41,269 bases of DNA from an uncultured Lachnobacterium sp. (GCA_937889225.1 CALAST010000013.1:1-41269); one strand, 5' to 3'. Positions 1 to 7,654 are shown, counted from the stretch's first letter. The notes: a model not told the origin generated them from the letters alone. Translations and numbers: made by a program.

Positions 1-36
1 AACATAAGTCTACACCATCGGTTTATTTCTTGTCTG

Positions 37-285
37 TTAACCTCTGTACAGTAACCCACGATTGCCAGCATCAACTACACAAATAATGTATTTTCCATTG
101 TCTATTGTGTAAATAACTCTACAATCACCAATCCGCAATCTATAAAAACCTTTATGTCCTTGTACTGTTTTTGTGTCTCCATCAGGAAGTTTATATATTG
201 CTTTTAAAATACGTTCTTGCTCTTGTTTATTTTGCTTTTTAATATATTTTAAAGCAGGCTTTTCAATCACTATTTTATATGTCAT
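37..285 (-). CDS. RelE/ParE-family toxin of a type II toxin-antitoxin pair
   Basis: An 82-residue basic protein with the RelE/ParE pattern: an N-terminal strand (YKIVIEKPALKYI), a helical hairpin rich in Lys/Gln/Glu, then the diagnostic core GFYRLRIGDCRVIYTID and a C-terminal VVDAGNRG. Members usually act as ribosome-dependent mRNA interferases (RelE) or gyrase poisons (ParE); which applies here cannot be told. The ATG overlaps the end of the upstream antitoxin gene by 4 bp, the normal antitoxin-first order. The last codons (LLYRG) contain the word TGTACAGTAAC on the top strand, which resembles the terminal repeat of the element at 8033-8165, so the C-terminus may have been altered by an insertion. 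Family assignment is firm; activity is not shown. Confidence 0.85.
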   Translation of the reverse strand: MTYKIVIEKPALKYIKKQNKQEQERILKAIYKLPDGDTKTVQGHKGFYRLRIGDCRVIYTIDNGKYIICVVDAGNRGLLYRG

Positions 286-503
286 AATATTATATCTAAC
301 TCTTTTGCTAATTCTTCTATCGTAACTGTTTCATGTTTTTCCGGGTCATTATTATTTAAATAATCGTCCACCAATTTTTTACAAAACAAATCATCTTCTG
401 TTTCATCTGAGGCAGATACAATTTTTACAACAGATAGTATATATTCTATTTTATATTCCGGCATTTTATCAAGCAATGTCATAATCTGTTCTTTGCTACT
501 CAT
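282..503 (-). CDS. Antitoxin partner of the RelE/ParE toxin
   Basis: A 73-residue acidic protein (pI clearly low from Asp/Glu content) immediately upstream of, and overlapping, the toxin gene. It has a helical N-terminus (SSKEQIMTLLDKMPEYKIEYILSVVKIV), an acidic middle and a short tail (TIEELAKELDI) of the sort that wraps RelE-type toxins. I do not recognise a named DNA-binding fold such as RHH or Phd, so the assignment rests on size, charge and position. A ribosome-binding site (AAGGTGG) precedes the ATG. Autoregulation at the promoter at 537-565 is the usual arrangement but is inferred. Confidence 0.7.
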   Translation of the reverse strand: MSSKEQIMTLLDKMPEYKIEYILSVVKIVSASDETEDDLFCKKLVDDYLNNNDPEKHETVTIEELAKELDIIL

Positions 504-536
504 ATTACCACCTTACTTTCCTTATTTGATAATAAA

Positions 537-565
537 AGTATAACACATACATTGTTTAGCGTAAA
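537..565 (-). promoter_or_regulatory. Sigma-A-type promoter of the toxin-antitoxin operon
   Basis: Read on the bottom strand, TTTACG (top 560-565) and TATACT (top 537-542) are separated by exactly 17 bp, about 34 bp upstream of the antitoxin ATG. Nothing else upstream would serve the pair. Confidence 0.55.
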
Positions 566-630
566 GTCTTATTAAATTTACACTATTTTGTTCAAGACAT
601 ATATTTCAGATTTTTCCCCAATATGATATA

Positions 631-1323
631 ATGAGAAAAAGTAACAAAGGGAGGAGGAAACCACATGGACACAACAGAAATAGGAATTGGCGGAAACAGA
701 GAACATTAAATCCCAATATGCCATTACGAGGTTTTATGTATATGGCAAAGTTATGGCAAAATTGGATTCAAAAGAATAAGAAAAACATTTATGGTAAAAA
801 ATTAGTAAGAATACCAACGCCACACTATACCGTTTTCTATAATGGAACAGAAAAAACAGAAGACAGATATGAATTACATTTGTCGGATGCATTTGAAAAG
901 ATACAAAAAGACGGAAAGTATGAATGGACGGCAGAAGTTTATAATATTAATGCGGGAAAAAATAAAGAGTTAATGGAACAATGCAAAGCCTTGCGAGAAT
1001 ATGCAGACTTTGTACGGATGGTTCGTGAGTATTATCAAGAAAGCAAAGATGAAACAGAAGCTATTAAAAAAGCGATGCAAAAAGCGATAGATGGAAACTA
1101 TTTAGACGGGTATTTCGAAAAAGAAAGAGAGGAAGTATTTATGACAACCTTATGGGAAGTAAATCGGGATATTTATGAGAATGACCTTAGAGAAGAAGGT
1201 AGAATAGAAGGCAGAATAGAAATTGTTGTTGCCATGTATAAAAGTGGTTTACCAATGCAACAAATTGCCTCTATTTTGAAAATGGATGTAGAAGAACTTG
1301 AAAAAATGATAGCAGAAATCTAA
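631..1323 (+). pseudogene. Decayed Rpn-family (PD-(D/E)XK) recombination-promoting nuclease / transposase-like gene
   Basis: The C-terminal part matches the Rpn/'PD-(D/E)XK nuclease family transposase' type: NPNMPLRG, LVRIPTPHYTVFYNGTE, LSDAF, a Glu/Lys-rich helical stretch (AIKKAMQKAIDGNYL) and the closing REEGRIEGRIEIVVAMYKSG followed by an IASILKM helix. The N-terminal catalytic region with its PD and ExK residues is missing. The well-placed start with a GGGAGGAGG site is the ATG at 665, in another frame; it gives MDTTEIG..GNREH and stops at once. The frame beginning at 631 has no such site and starts in low-complexity sequence. This looks like a gene that lost its 5' half by internal deletion and shifted frame near 705. 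Confidence 0.7.
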
Positions 1324-1379
1324 TGAAGTTAAGAATTTCATTAATGATTTTTCTTTTCAAAGATAACAAGGAAGGGAAT

Positions 1380-1555
1380 TTTTTATGGGCAGAGTAAAAA
1401 TTTTTCCAACATTTCTCCCACAAGAATGTACCAATTATCTCTAATGGTTCCCCTTCATAATACCCCACTAATAATTTTTTAAACTCTGGAACATCTTTTT
1501 CCGGATATGGTACAATCGAATATGAAATTCCGATGTAAATCCTAAAATGACACAT
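1380..1555 (-). pseudogene. Possible coding remnant, unrecognised
   Basis: An open bottom-strand stretch reads SIVPYPEKDVPEFKKLL, VGYYEGEPLEIIG and TFLWEKCWKNF, which has the composition of real protein, then degenerates into antisense of the Rpn gene. No start with a good ribosome-binding site is seen. I do not recognise the family. It could be a chance open frame. Confidence 0.25.
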
Positions 1556-1818
1556 TGTAAGTAAGCGACTAATAAAAATGCGTTCATTATAATAAAACTT
1601 GCATTCTATTTATTTATAAGGAATTATCTATTAGAGTCTTACAGAATTTAGATTTTACAAGAGCAAATATGAAAGCAAATAATAATCTCGTTTGGTTGCT
1701 TTTTTATAGTTTTTCAGGCATTTTTAGAAAAAAATAGGTGAAAAATACTCTTGTTTTTTTCCACTATAGTTAGTAAAGTGAATATCGGAAAAATTTTATA
1801 GAAAACAGAGGTGTTATT
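1556..1818. other. Intergenic region ahead of the YfcC-like gene
   Basis: AT-rich, without a supportable ORF. An imperfect repeat pairs AAAGCAA (about 1671) with TTGCTTTTTT (about 1697) and could form a weak terminator. Only an AGAGGTG ribosome-binding site just before the GTG at 1819 is convincing. Confidence 0.4.
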
Positions 1819-3147
1819 GTGGGTAAAAAAACAGAAAATACAGGTCTTGGGATGAGTGCCAAGTCATTTATTACAGCAATTGTTGTAATATTTACTTTAA
1901 TGGTATTAACATATGGGTTGACATTCGTGATACCGGGAGGAGGAATTCCTTTTTGGAAATGGGCATTATCACCAATTCTTGTACTAACTGCGGAAGGTAA
2001 TATATCCTTGATTGCAGTAATCCTATTTTTACTTATAATAGGTGGCGTTTTTAACTGCTTAGATAAGTGTGGGCTTATGAAATATATGCTCGATATGATT
2101 ACAGACCGTTTTGGGCAAGAAAGATATAAATTGTTAGCGATTGTAACATTGTTTTTTATGGCAATGGGTTCTTTTATCGGCTCGTTTGAGGAAGCAGTAC
2201 CTTTAGTGCCGATTGTAGTGGCACTTGCAATTCGTCTTGGATGGGATGCTTTGGTGGGACTTGGAATGAGTCTGCTTGCCATTGGATGCGGTTTTTCCGC
2301 AGGAGTGTGCAATCCTTTTACAGTAGGTGTGGCACAGGAAATTGCAGGACTTCCAATGTTTTCGGGGATGGGATTTCGTGCCGTTGCATTTGTACTTGTG
2401 TACATATTGCTGTTGGCATTTCTTTCTCTTTATGCGAAAAAGATTGAAAAGCCATTGGGTGATGAATTGGAAAAGAATGTATTTATACAAGATAAGAAAA
2501 TGAACAATGGCTTAAAATACTTTGTAGGGATTATGTGTGCAGGAATTCTTATAGTGCTTAGTTCCGTAGTGTTCCCAATTTTACAGGATTACACGATGAT
2601 TATTGTTACAATCACGTTTTTGGCATCAGGAATTGTTGCTACAAAAGCCTCCGGCAGAGGCGGAAATATGAAAAAGACATTTCTAAATGGTTTAATGAGC
2701 GTCCTACCGGGTGTAATTATGATTCTTATGGCAAATTCCATTAAGTATACGTTAGAGGAAGGAAATATCTTAAATACGTTTTTGGAAGGAATGCTTTCCG
2801 TTGCACAAACGCTTCCGGGATGGTCGGTGATTTTATTTATCTACTTAATTGTATTAGTGATGAATTTCTTTATTTCATCCGGTTCTGCAAAAGCATTTTT
2901 ATTAATGCCGCTTATCGTACCGCTTGCAGAGCCGTTTGGCATTTCCGCACAGCTTTGTGTTATGGCATTTGCATTTGGAGATGGTTTCTCCAATGTATTT
3001 TATCCAACAAATCCGGTGCTTTTAATCGGACTTGGACTTGCTGATATGGATTATGGCAGATGGATAAAATGGAGTTGGAAATTTCAGGCAATTAACTTAG
3101 TGTTATCAAGTGCATTTTTGTTAGTGGGATTGGCAATCGGATACTAG
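1819..3147 (+). CDS. yfcC: YfcC-family carboxylate/basic amino acid carrier
   Basis: A 442-residue integral membrane protein with about 11-12 hydrophobic segments. It carries the YfcC/C4-dicarboxylate anaerobic carrier signatures: FVIPGG in the first periplasmic loop, a GSFEEAVPLVPI motif, GCGFSAGVCNPFTVGVAQEIAG in the middle, and a mirrored C-terminal SSGSAKAFLLMPLIVPLAE followed by FGDGFSNVFYPTNP. The two related half-motifs are typical of inverted-repeat ion transporter superfamily carriers. Such proteins take up dicarboxylates or amino acid/peptide substrates by ion symport; the substrate here is unknown. Translation starts at a GTG 5 bp after AGAGGTG. The AraC-type gene converging from downstream may be its regulator, but nothing in the sequence proves that. 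Confidence 0.85.
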   Translation: MGKKTENTGLGMSAKSFITAIVVIFTLMVLTYGLTFVIPGGGIPFWKWALSPILVLTAEGNISLIAVILFLLIIGGVFNCLDKCGLMKYMLDMITDRFGQERYKLLAIVTLFFMAMGSFIGSFEEAVPLVPIVVALAIRLGWDALVGLGMSLLAIGCGFSAGVCNPFTVGVAQEIAGLPMFSGMGFRAVAFVLVYILLLAFLSLYAKKIEKPLGDELEKNVFIQDKKMNNGLKYFVGIMCAGILIVLSSVVFPILQDYTMIIVTITFLASGIVATKASGRGGNMKKTFLNGLMSVLPGVIMILMANSIKYTLEEGNILNTFLEGMLSVAQTLPGWSVILFIYLIVLVMNFFISSGSAKAFLLMPLIVPLAEPFGISAQLCVMAFAFGDGFSNVFYPTNPVLLIGLGLADMDYGRWIKWSWKFQAINLVLSSAFLLVGLAIGY

Positions 3148-3200
3148 AATAAAAGTAAATAAAGAATGCTGAAAAGCTGTCATACTTGCGATTTTTTAAT

Positions 3201-3260
3201 CGAATCAAGAAAGTCCCCCACTTCAAGTGCGTGAAGCACTAAGTGGTGAGGGACTTTTTT
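3201..3260 (+). terminator. Hairpin terminator; also one copy of a dispersed repeat
   Basis: AAGTCCC at 3211 pairs with GGGACTT at 3250, with inner CCACTT/AAGTGG pairing and a T-run. It lies between the convergent yfcC and AraC genes and can stop both. The whole block from CGAATCAA onward is homologous to 7534-7590, so it is probably a mobile-element end reused as a terminator. Confidence 0.75.
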
Positions 3261-3303
3261 AATATATAATTTGTGGTAAGAATAAAGAATGGCAGATATT
3301 TTC

Positions 3304-4116
3304 TTATTCGTTTTCCACTTCAACATTCTGATATTTATTACGATATTCGCGAGGCGACATTCGGTAAGAATCCTTAAAAACACGGTTAAACGTTCGTTGA
3401 CTTTCAAAACCGGCATCCTCACAAATTTCCGTAATGGACATATTGGTATAAATCAAAAGCGTGCACGCATATTCATTCCGCACATCATTGAGATACTGAT
3501 TAAAGTTTCTGTGAAATGTACTGGAAAATACCCTTGAAAGCACATAAGGACTGTAACCCAAATCAGAGGCCATTTTGGTAAGTGTAACGGTTTCCCGAAA
3601 ATGTTGGGAAATATAAGATACCGTTCGATAAATAATATCGTTGCTTCCAACCGTTGTTTTTTCCACTAACTTAAACAATGGGAAACATCTTGCCAAAATA
3701 ATTTGTGTATAAGCTAAGTATAGGGTATGTTGTTCCGCACAAAAACAGTTTTTGGAGAGGCTTTTGAGCGCATACAAAACATCCGGATGTAGGTCTGTTT
3801 CTTTGATAACCGGATTTTCGGGACAATACTGCTGCAATGTAGTTATGTAACTTCCGCTTAAAGACGAGGATACCATCATATGTGTAGCCGTGCATTTACC
3901 GCTGTCAAATACTTGATAATGGTGAATTAAATCGGGAAAAATAATTGCAAAATCACCCTTTTCCATGTGATAGAATTCTTGGCCAATGCCAAGTTCTAAT
4001 GTTCCTGCCGTAATATAAACACATTCGATAGACTCATGTAAATGAGGGGAAACATGACGCGATTTTCGGTGGAAAATTTTTAATGTTTTTTGATGTTTTT
4101 CGTAAATTGGAAGCAT
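3304..4116 (-). CDS. AraC-family regulator with N-terminal cupin sensor
   Basis: A 270-residue regulator. Residues about 15-95 form a cupin (HVSPHLHESIECVYITAG, then GDFAIIFPDLIHHYQVF), a fold that binds a small effector. Residues about 165-265 contain two helix-turn-helix motifs: VTLTKMASDLGYSPYVLSRVF, and the classical second motif MSITEICEDAGFESQRTFNRVFK followed by MSPREYRNKY. The start has only a weak upstream purine stretch. It is a single gene convergent with the YfcC-like carrier and not obviously linked to the methyltransferase behind it. The effector and targets are unknown. Confidence 0.9.
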   Translation of the reverse strand: MLPIYEKHQKTLKIFHRKSRHVSPHLHESIECVYITAGTLELGIGQEFYHMEKGDFAIIFPDLIHHYQVFDSGKCTATHMMVSSSLSGSYITTLQQYCPENPVIKETDLHPDVLYALKSLSKNCFCAEQHTLYLAYTQIILARCFPLFKLVEKTTVGSNDIIYRTVSYISQHFRETVTLTKMASDLGYSPYVLSRVFSSTFHRNFNQYLNDVRNEYACTLLIYTNMSITEICEDAGFESQRTFNRVFKDSYRMSPREYRNKYQNVEVENE

Positions 4117-4413
4117 AATTTCTCTCTCACTTTCATTTTCTGTTTTAAATTTCTTGATTCAGATAGTGTTGTTGTTTGTTGAATTTTGAAATTTACTTAT
4201 TTTAGTTTATAAAATTTATAATATAGTTTTAATTCAATCCAAAAATAATTGCAACAGAAATATGAAAAAGAAAACACCATTGTAAAAGGAATCAATATTG
4301 AAAAAGGCAAAGAAGTGTAGTAAATTGAACGCAGAACAAATAATCGCCCAGAAGCCAATCTATATTTATAAGCAGAACCAGAAAAGAGAAGAAAAAGTGA
4401 AGGAGACGAAAAT
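4117..4413. other. Divergent intergenic region (AraC gene / methyltransferase)
   Basis: Very AT-rich. It must hold the outward promoters of both flanking genes, but no clear paired -35/-10 set or convincing ORF is visible. The end carries an AAGGAGACG ribosome-binding site for the methyltransferase. Confidence 0.4.
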
Positions 4414-5196
4414 ATGACAGCATACACCAGTTTTGCACAAGTCTATGATTTATTCATGGACAATGTGCCATATGAAGAATGGAGCGAATATGTAATATCA
4501 CTATTAAAAGAACATAATATTTCCGAAGGACTTGTTTTAGATTTAGGATGTGGAACCGGAAAAATGACAAGGCTTTTATCAAAAGCAGGCTATGACATGA
4601 TTGGAATTGATAATTCCGAAGATATGCTTGAAATTGCACAGGAATACCAATATCAGCAGAAAACGGATAATTTTGATGAAAAAGAGGAAAAGCAGATTTT
4701 ATATCTTCTTCAAGATATGCGTGAGTTCGAACTCTATGGTACAGTTGGAGCGGTCATTAGTATTTGCGATTCCATGAACTATCTTTTAGAGGAAGAAGAT
4801 TTGTTAGAGACGTTTCGATTAGTAAACAATTATCTTGACCCGAAGGGCATTTTTATTTTTGATATGAATACACGTTATAAATATGCCGAGCTTTTAGGTG
4901 AGCAAACGATTGCCGAGAATCGGGAAGAAGGCAGCTTTATTTGGGACAATTATTTTGATGAAGAAGAAGGCATCAATCAATACGATTTGACACTTTTTAT
5001 TCAGGAAGAAGATGGCTTATATCGTAAATACGAAGAAACACATTATCAGAAAGTATATGAGTTAGATAAAATTAAACAATTGTTAGAAGAAGCTGGAATG
5101 GAATTTGTAGCTGCATATGATGCGTTTTCCAAACAACCGGTGAGAGAAGATAGCGAGCGAATATATATTATTGCAAGAGAACAGGGAAAAGCATAG
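4414..5196 (+). CDS. Class I SAM-dependent methyltransferase
   Basis: A 260-residue protein with a Rossmann-type methyltransferase fold. Motif I is VLDLGCGTG at residues 41-49, motif II the acidic end of DMIGIDNSEDML, motif III LQDMREF, and motif IV AVISICDSMNYLL. The family (Methyltransf_25-like, with an 'F..VYD.FM' N-terminus) is common next to unrelated genes in Firmicutes and usually has no assigned substrate. An AAGGAG site 8 bp before the ATG supports the start. No terminator follows directly. The substrate (tRNA, protein or small molecule) cannot be inferred from context. Confidence 0.85.
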   Translation: MTAYTSFAQVYDLFMDNVPYEEWSEYVISLLKEHNISEGLVLDLGCGTGKMTRLLSKAGYDMIGIDNSEDMLEIAQEYQYQQKTDNFDEKEEKQILYLLQDMREFELYGTVGAVISICDSMNYLLEEEDLLETFRLVNNYLDPKGIFIFDMNTRYKYAELLGEQTIAENREEGSFIWDNYFDEEEGINQYDLTLFIQEEDGLYRKYEETHYQKVYELDKIKQLLEEAGMEFVAAYDAFSKQPVREDSERIYIIAREQGKA

Positions 5197-5290
5197 GACA
5201 AGAAATGACTATGAAAAATATTGCGAAACTATAAAGAAATTATTAAAAAACTGTAAAAAATAAGAAAACATAAGAAAAATGAATTTTTAT

Positions 5291-5355
5291 TTTACAAGAT
5301 TTGACTACTTTTGAAATAGATTTGACAAGACTTGAAGATAAATTCAGGCTATAAT
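5291..5355 (+). promoter_or_regulatory. Helically phased TTGA direct repeats plus -10 box
   Basis: Five related words begin at 5291 (TTTACA), 5301 (TTGACT), 5311 (TTGAAA), 5322 (TTGACA) and 5332 (TTGAAG), a spacing of 10, 10, 11 and 10 bp. A perfect TATAAT follows at 5350-5355. No -35 sits 17 bp before that -10. This layout is typical of an activator that binds one face of DNA as a row of direct repeats, such as OmpR/PhoB-family regulators. It immediately precedes a very well-signalled short ORF. The regulator is not identified. Confidence 0.5.
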
Positions 5356-5384
5356 GCATTTGTACTTAAATAAAGGAGGTGCAG

Positions 5385-5468
5385 ATGATGAAGAAAGTAA
5401 TTAAATTCTGCATGAATAATATGTGGGCAGCTTTTGTACTTATCGAAGATGCAAAAACAAGATTATAA
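5385..5468 (+). CDS. Short peptide ORF, 26-27 residues, function unknown
   Basis: An ideal AAAGGAGGTG site lies 5-8 bp before a double ATG (5385 and 5388). The peptide starts MKKVIKFCMNNMWAAFVLIE and ends DAKTRL. It is basic at the N-terminus with a short amphipathic or hydrophobic core and one Cys. It does not fit a lipoprotein, a classical signal peptide or a known autoinducer that I recognise. It could be a leader peptide, a small membrane-active peptide or a signalling peptide. The promoter region with phased repeats and the strong ribosome-binding site argue that it is translated. Confidence 0.5.
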   Translation: MMKKVIKFCMNNMWAAFVLIEDAKTRL

Positions 5469-5547
5469 TTTTATTTACATAATGTGAACACTTCCCAAAG
5501 GGACGCCTAAGGTGTAATGAAATGGAGCGAAAGCGAACATTGAATTT

Positions 5548-5576
5548 AGTGAGAACATATGCCCTTGTGGTATAAT
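5548..5576 (+). promoter_or_regulatory. Possible extended -10 promoter for a small RNA
   Basis: TGGTATAAT at 5568-5576 is a perfect extended -10. The -35 (TAGTGA, 5548-5553) is weak, at 17 bp. The only things downstream before the terminator are about 95 non-coding bases. Confidence 0.4.
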
Positions 5577-5582
5577 AAAAAG

Positions 5583-5678
5583 ATAAAAGCAATTCATTTT
5601 TTGGTTAAGTGCAAAGATGTCTTTGCTTATAGCAAGAAAAAGACCATCACACGAAATTTGTGTGATGGTCTTTTTTGC
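5583..5678 (+). ncRNA. Candidate small non-coding RNA
   Basis: The stretch lies between an extended -10 promoter and a strong terminator and has no ORF. It contains a hairpin (GCAAAG, 4-base loop, CUUUGC, about 5611-5627) and ends in the 11-bp terminator stem. It could instead be the 3' UTR of the short-peptide transcript. Confidence 0.3.
5641..5676. terminator. Bidirectional intrinsic terminator
   Basis: GACCATCACAC (5642-5652) pairs perfectly with GTGTGATGGTC (5660-5670), with A-run and T-run on either side. It serves both the rightward short-ORF transcript and the leftward GH25 gene. Confidence 0.9.
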
Positions 5679-5681
5679 GTA

Positions 5682-6605
5682 TTAATATTTCACCGGACAA
5701 AACCATATATTTAAATCTACATTTCCTTCGATTCCGTCCACAACTCCTTTTTCCGAATACTGCCACATTGTAAAATCATATGGTGTCTGTGGAATGGTTT
5801 CATAGTCTGCATACCAAATTGGATAATCTTGTAATTGTGTCATATCAAAAAGAAAAGCTTCCCAAAACATATTGCTGTAAATCATAGGTTCAAATCCCGC
5901 TTCTTTTATGATATTACAAAAAGTAATGGTATTTTTGGTAAACTGTTCGCCGGAAACATTATCGGTACGTGCCTCATCATCTCGGATAAGCTCCGGGTCA
6001 TAAACAACCGGAAGCTGTAATTCGTATCCTTGTAAAGCATCTAATACAAAATGAGCTTCTTCAATAGCCTCTTGTTCATTGATAGCTTGAGCAAAGAAAT
6101 AGACTCCCACATCAAGTCCCGCATTTTGTGCACCTTCTATATTTTGAGAAAAAGCAGTATCTAATTTTAAAACACCGGAAGTTCCATAACCACGATATCC
6201 AATTCGAATGATAGCAAAATCATATCCTGCTGCTTTTACTTTTTCCCAATCAATTGTGCCTTGATGATAGGAAACATCAATACCCTTTCGCAAGGTATAT
6301 TGTGTAGTATCGCTGTATGTAATTCCCGAACTGTCATTAGTGAGATAATCCCAGTTATAATTATGTTTTGCTGCCTCCGAAAGTATGGTTGTTTCATGCC
6401 ATCCTCCTAATGCATCCACAAAGCGAAAAGGTGTGTGAGAAGAAATTGCTTCGGTGTCCGATAAATCGGTATCCGATGATATATTGGTATCTGTCAATTC
6501 TGTTTGTATATTTGCAGATGATGCGTTACTTTTACAAGCGGTTAAGGATAACGTAAATAGAAACACCAAAGATAGCAGATAAAATTTTCTTCTTAAAATA
6601 TACAT
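5682..6605 (-). CDS. GH25 (Chalaropsis-type) lysozyme lipoprotein
   Basis: A 307-residue exported protein. The signal peptide ends in a lipobox LTAC with Cys24, so it should be lipid-anchored, followed by a Ser/Thr/Asp-rich linker to about residue 60. The GH25 domain starts near residue 107 with GIDVSYHQGTIDWEKVKAAG, then FAIIRIGYRGYG, VGVYFFAQA, LPVVYDPE, YSNMFW, PIWYADYE, and ends with MWQYSEKG..IEGNVDLNIW. The acidic residues expected in the barrel (Asp of GIDVSYHQG, the DPE and the WYADYE acids) are present. Members cleave the MurNAc-GlcNAc bond of peptidoglycan, so the role is likely wall remodelling from the outer face of the membrane. It sits 18 bp downstream of the hemerythrin gene on the same strand, probably in one transcript. 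Confidence 0.9.
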   Translation of the reverse strand: MYILRRKFYLLSLVFLFTLSLTACKSNASSANIQTELTDTNISSDTDLSDTEAISSHTPFRFVDALGGWHETTILSEAAKHNYNWDYLTNDSSGITYSDTTQYTLRKGIDVSYHQGTIDWEKVKAAGYDFAIIRIGYRGYGTSGVLKLDTAFSQNIEGAQNAGLDVGVYFFAQAINEQEAIEEAHFVLDALQGYELQLPVVYDPELIRDDEARTDNVSGEQFTKNTITFCNIIKEAGFEPMIYSNMFWEAFLFDMTQLQDYPIWYADYETIPQTPYDFTMWQYSEKGVVDGIEGNVDLNIWFCPVKY

Positions 6606-6623
6606 AAAAAGCTCCGTTTCTTC

Positions 6624-7439
6624 TTAGTTTGCAGCGATAAATTCTGCAATCCGCTTGTCCATATTTACAATATGGTTTGTCAACCAACCGCATAAGAAAT
6701 CAATCAAACTTTCCAGATAAGCTTGTTGGTTATCGTCCATCTGATCTAAATCAAAAACGTCAATTTCTACTAATTTTTCCACAAAAGCGGCATGTGCTAT
6801 TTTTTGTGCTTCCAAATCAGGATAAGAAATATGTTCCATATAGGCTTCCTCATCTGCAAAATGCATTTCCGTGTATTCCCGAAGCTGTGTTAAAATATTC
6901 ATAATCTCATCATATTTATCATGAAGAAGTTCCGCATGAATGACATCGTTTGTTTTGGCAATGATAGCAAAAAGCTGTTTATGTTCCTCATCAATGATTG
7001 GAATTCCGGTATGGAAATTCTGCGTAAAAGCAAATGGATTCTCCTTTGTCGCAAAAACACTTTTTCCAATCATCATATCGCTGCTTAAAATATGGCGATA
7101 AAGCCAACGTGTTAAGAAGCTAAGAATTTCATGCAATATCTGTTCGTTCATGTCAGCAGTATCAGTAAGTGTATTTATTTTAGCAATAAATGCTGCATGC
7201 TCTTTTTTTTGCATAGCAAGTTCCGGGTCATGAATACTTTCCATATATTCTTCTTCATGCACAAAGTGCGTTTTTGCATAATTTTGCAGTTTTACGAGAA
7301 GATTTTTTGCAATTAGAAGATGGTCTTCCTCAGAAGAAGACAATGCATCATAGGCTTTATTTACTAATTCAAATAGATATTCATGTTCCTTGTCAATCTG
7401 TGGAATTCCAATAAGACAGTCTTTGGTAAATTGATACAT
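6624..7439 (-). CDS. Tandem two-domain bacteriohemerythrin
   Basis: A 271-residue cytosolic protein built of two complete hemerythrin domains, residues about 1-130 and 133-271. Domain 1 shows H19 in IDKEHEYLF, H58xxxE62, H81 and H116xxxxD121. Domain 2 repeats the pattern in IDEEHKQLF, MHFADEEAYM, IAHAAF and HIVNMD. Both bind a non-heme di-iron centre in the family, used for O2 binding, sensing or storage in anaerobes. In both domains the first His of the canonical HxxxH motif is Gln (QKKEH and QKIAH), so one iron ligand is changed. Most family members have one domain; the fused pair suggests a duplication. Confidence 0.9.
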   Translation of the reverse strand: MYQFTKDCLIGIPQIDKEHEYLFELVNKAYDALSSSEEDHLLIAKNLLVKLQNYAKTHFVHEEEYMESIHDPELAMQKKEHAAFIAKINTLTDTADMNEQILHEILSFLTRWLYRHILSSDMMIGKSVFATKENPFAFTQNFHTGIPIIDEEHKQLFAIIAKTNDVIHAELLHDKYDEIMNILTQLREYTEMHFADEEAYMEHISYPDLEAQKIAHAAFVEKLVEIDVFDLDQMDDNQQAYLESLIDFLCGWLTNHIVNMDKRIAEFIAAN

Positions 7440-7533
7440 AATATAATTCCCCCTTAAAGTGTGTTTTTCAATATTATAGCAGAAAAGCTGTTGTTTTCCA
7501 TAAAGAAATACATATTTTTAGATATAAATTTAA

Positions 7534-7590
7534 CCGAATCAAAAAGTTCCCTACTCCAAGTTCATAGAATACGAAGTGGTGGGTAACTGT
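7534..7590 (+). repeat. Second copy of the dispersed hairpin repeat
   Basis: From CGAATCAA to GTGGTGGGTAACTGTTGA this block aligns without large gaps to 3201-3260, sharing CGAATCAA, the CCAAGT/CAAGT core and AAGTGGTG. The pairing is imperfect and there is no T-tail, so it is unlikely to terminate well. It may be a decayed IS200/IS605-type subterminal hairpin; that origin is inference. Confidence 0.5.
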
Positions 7591-7654
7591 TGACATGAGA
7601 ATATAAAGATTATAAAATTAGGAAGAAAATTGTAAAGAAAAAGAGGAAATTTTA

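Noticed and set aside
1819..2490. Bottom-strand frames under the YfcC-like gene
   Set aside because: Composition is that of antisense membrane-protein codons and none has a ribosome-binding site.
5322..5355. Ordinary sigma-A promoter made from TTGACA (5322) and TATAAT (5350)
   Set aside because: The spacer is 22 bp, too long; the TTGACA fits better as one unit of the phased repeat.
5480..5570. c-di-GMP-I riboswitch
   Set aside because: A GGGACGC word is present but the required GGTAGGTAGCGGGGTTACC-type core is absent.
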